A stretch of 25,158 nucleotides of DNA from Pseudomonadota bacterium. GTDB taxonomy: Bacteria > Pseudomonadota > Gammaproteobacteria > Burkholderiales > Burkholderiaceae. The notes beneath the pieces are model-generated. The model ran no database searches and was not told the origin of the DNA. It worked only from the letters and a program-made list of their open reading frames with translations. Below, in pieces: positions 25,144 to 25,158 of this stretch. Position 1 is the first letter of the stretch, and each line of letters opens with the position of its first letter. Position numbers and translations under genes: made by a program. The DNA lies in the NCBI GenBank assembly GCA_963205525.1, contig CAUJJP010000184.1, forward strand, positions 1 through 25,158, given 5' to 3'.

Positions 25144-25158
25144 GGTGTCAGGTCGGGA

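Overview
The window is a GC-rich (roughly 68-70% by eye) chromosomal segment with very tight gene packing. Three Bug/TctC-type periplasmic receptors, numerous CaiB/acyl-CoA dehydrogenase/enoyl-CoA hydratase genes and GC-rich extragenic repeats point to a betaproteobacterium of the order Burkholderiales (Comamonadaceae / Rubrivivax-Leptothrix-like). This is inferred from gene content; there is no rRNA or other marker gene. I see no tRNA, rRNA, CRISPR array, insertion sequence or phage gene.

Layout. (1) 9-2372, plus strand: the end of a branched-chain amino acid-type ABC transporter, livM-livG-livF, with a 25-codon mini-ORF made largely of extragenic repeat sequence wedged between livG and livF. 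(2) 2433-6085: a CrtC/AttH-like (DUF7064/7065-type) protein on the minus strand, divergent from a plus-strand operon of two crotonase-family enzymes and a TesB-type thioesterase. (3) 6117-8733, minus strand: an AMP-forming acyl-CoA ligase and a TRAP-type receptor (DctP). (4) 8994-9956: a Bug receptor. (5) 9943-13793, minus strand: a phosphotransferase-family kinase, an unknown all-helical protein, a second Bug receptor and a second CrtC-like protein; the first three are joined by 4-nt start/stop overlaps. (6) 13877-15954, minus strand: a Crp/Fnr-type regulator and a CaiB-type CoA-transferase. (7) 16062-19022, plus strand: acyl-CoA dehydrogenase, Bug receptor, crotonase. (8) 19044-22441, minus strand: a CaiB-type CoA-transferase coupled to a double-length (fused) acyl-CoA dehydrogenase. 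(9) 22538-25143, minus strand: a LysR regulator and an aldehyde dehydrogenase.

Together this looks like a catabolic island for a carboxylic acid, possibly cyclic or terpenoid-like, that is taken up, activated to its CoA thioester (ligase or CoA-transferases), dehydrogenated (two acyl-CoA dehydrogenases) and hydrated or isomerised (three crotonases). No thiolase or 3-hydroxyacyl-CoA dehydrogenase is present, so the pathway must be completed elsewhere. The substrate cannot be read from the sequence.

The most interesting hidden structure is regulatory. A near-palindrome, TACSGTACTGTA, occurs in the CrtC-like/crotonase divergent promoter (3577-3588) and upstream of the ligase (8785-8796). A diverged version lies upstream of the kinase operon (13807-13818). 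This ties three transcripts into one probable regulon whose regulator is not in the window. The kinase plus coupled helical protein resembles the layout of the 4-hydroxyacyl-CoA kinase pair LvaA/LvaB of the Pseudomonas levulinate pathway, which suggests a hydroxyacyl-CoA phosphorylation step here. A second palindrome built from GCACAG/CTGTGC occurs at both CaiB-type CoA-transferase promoters.
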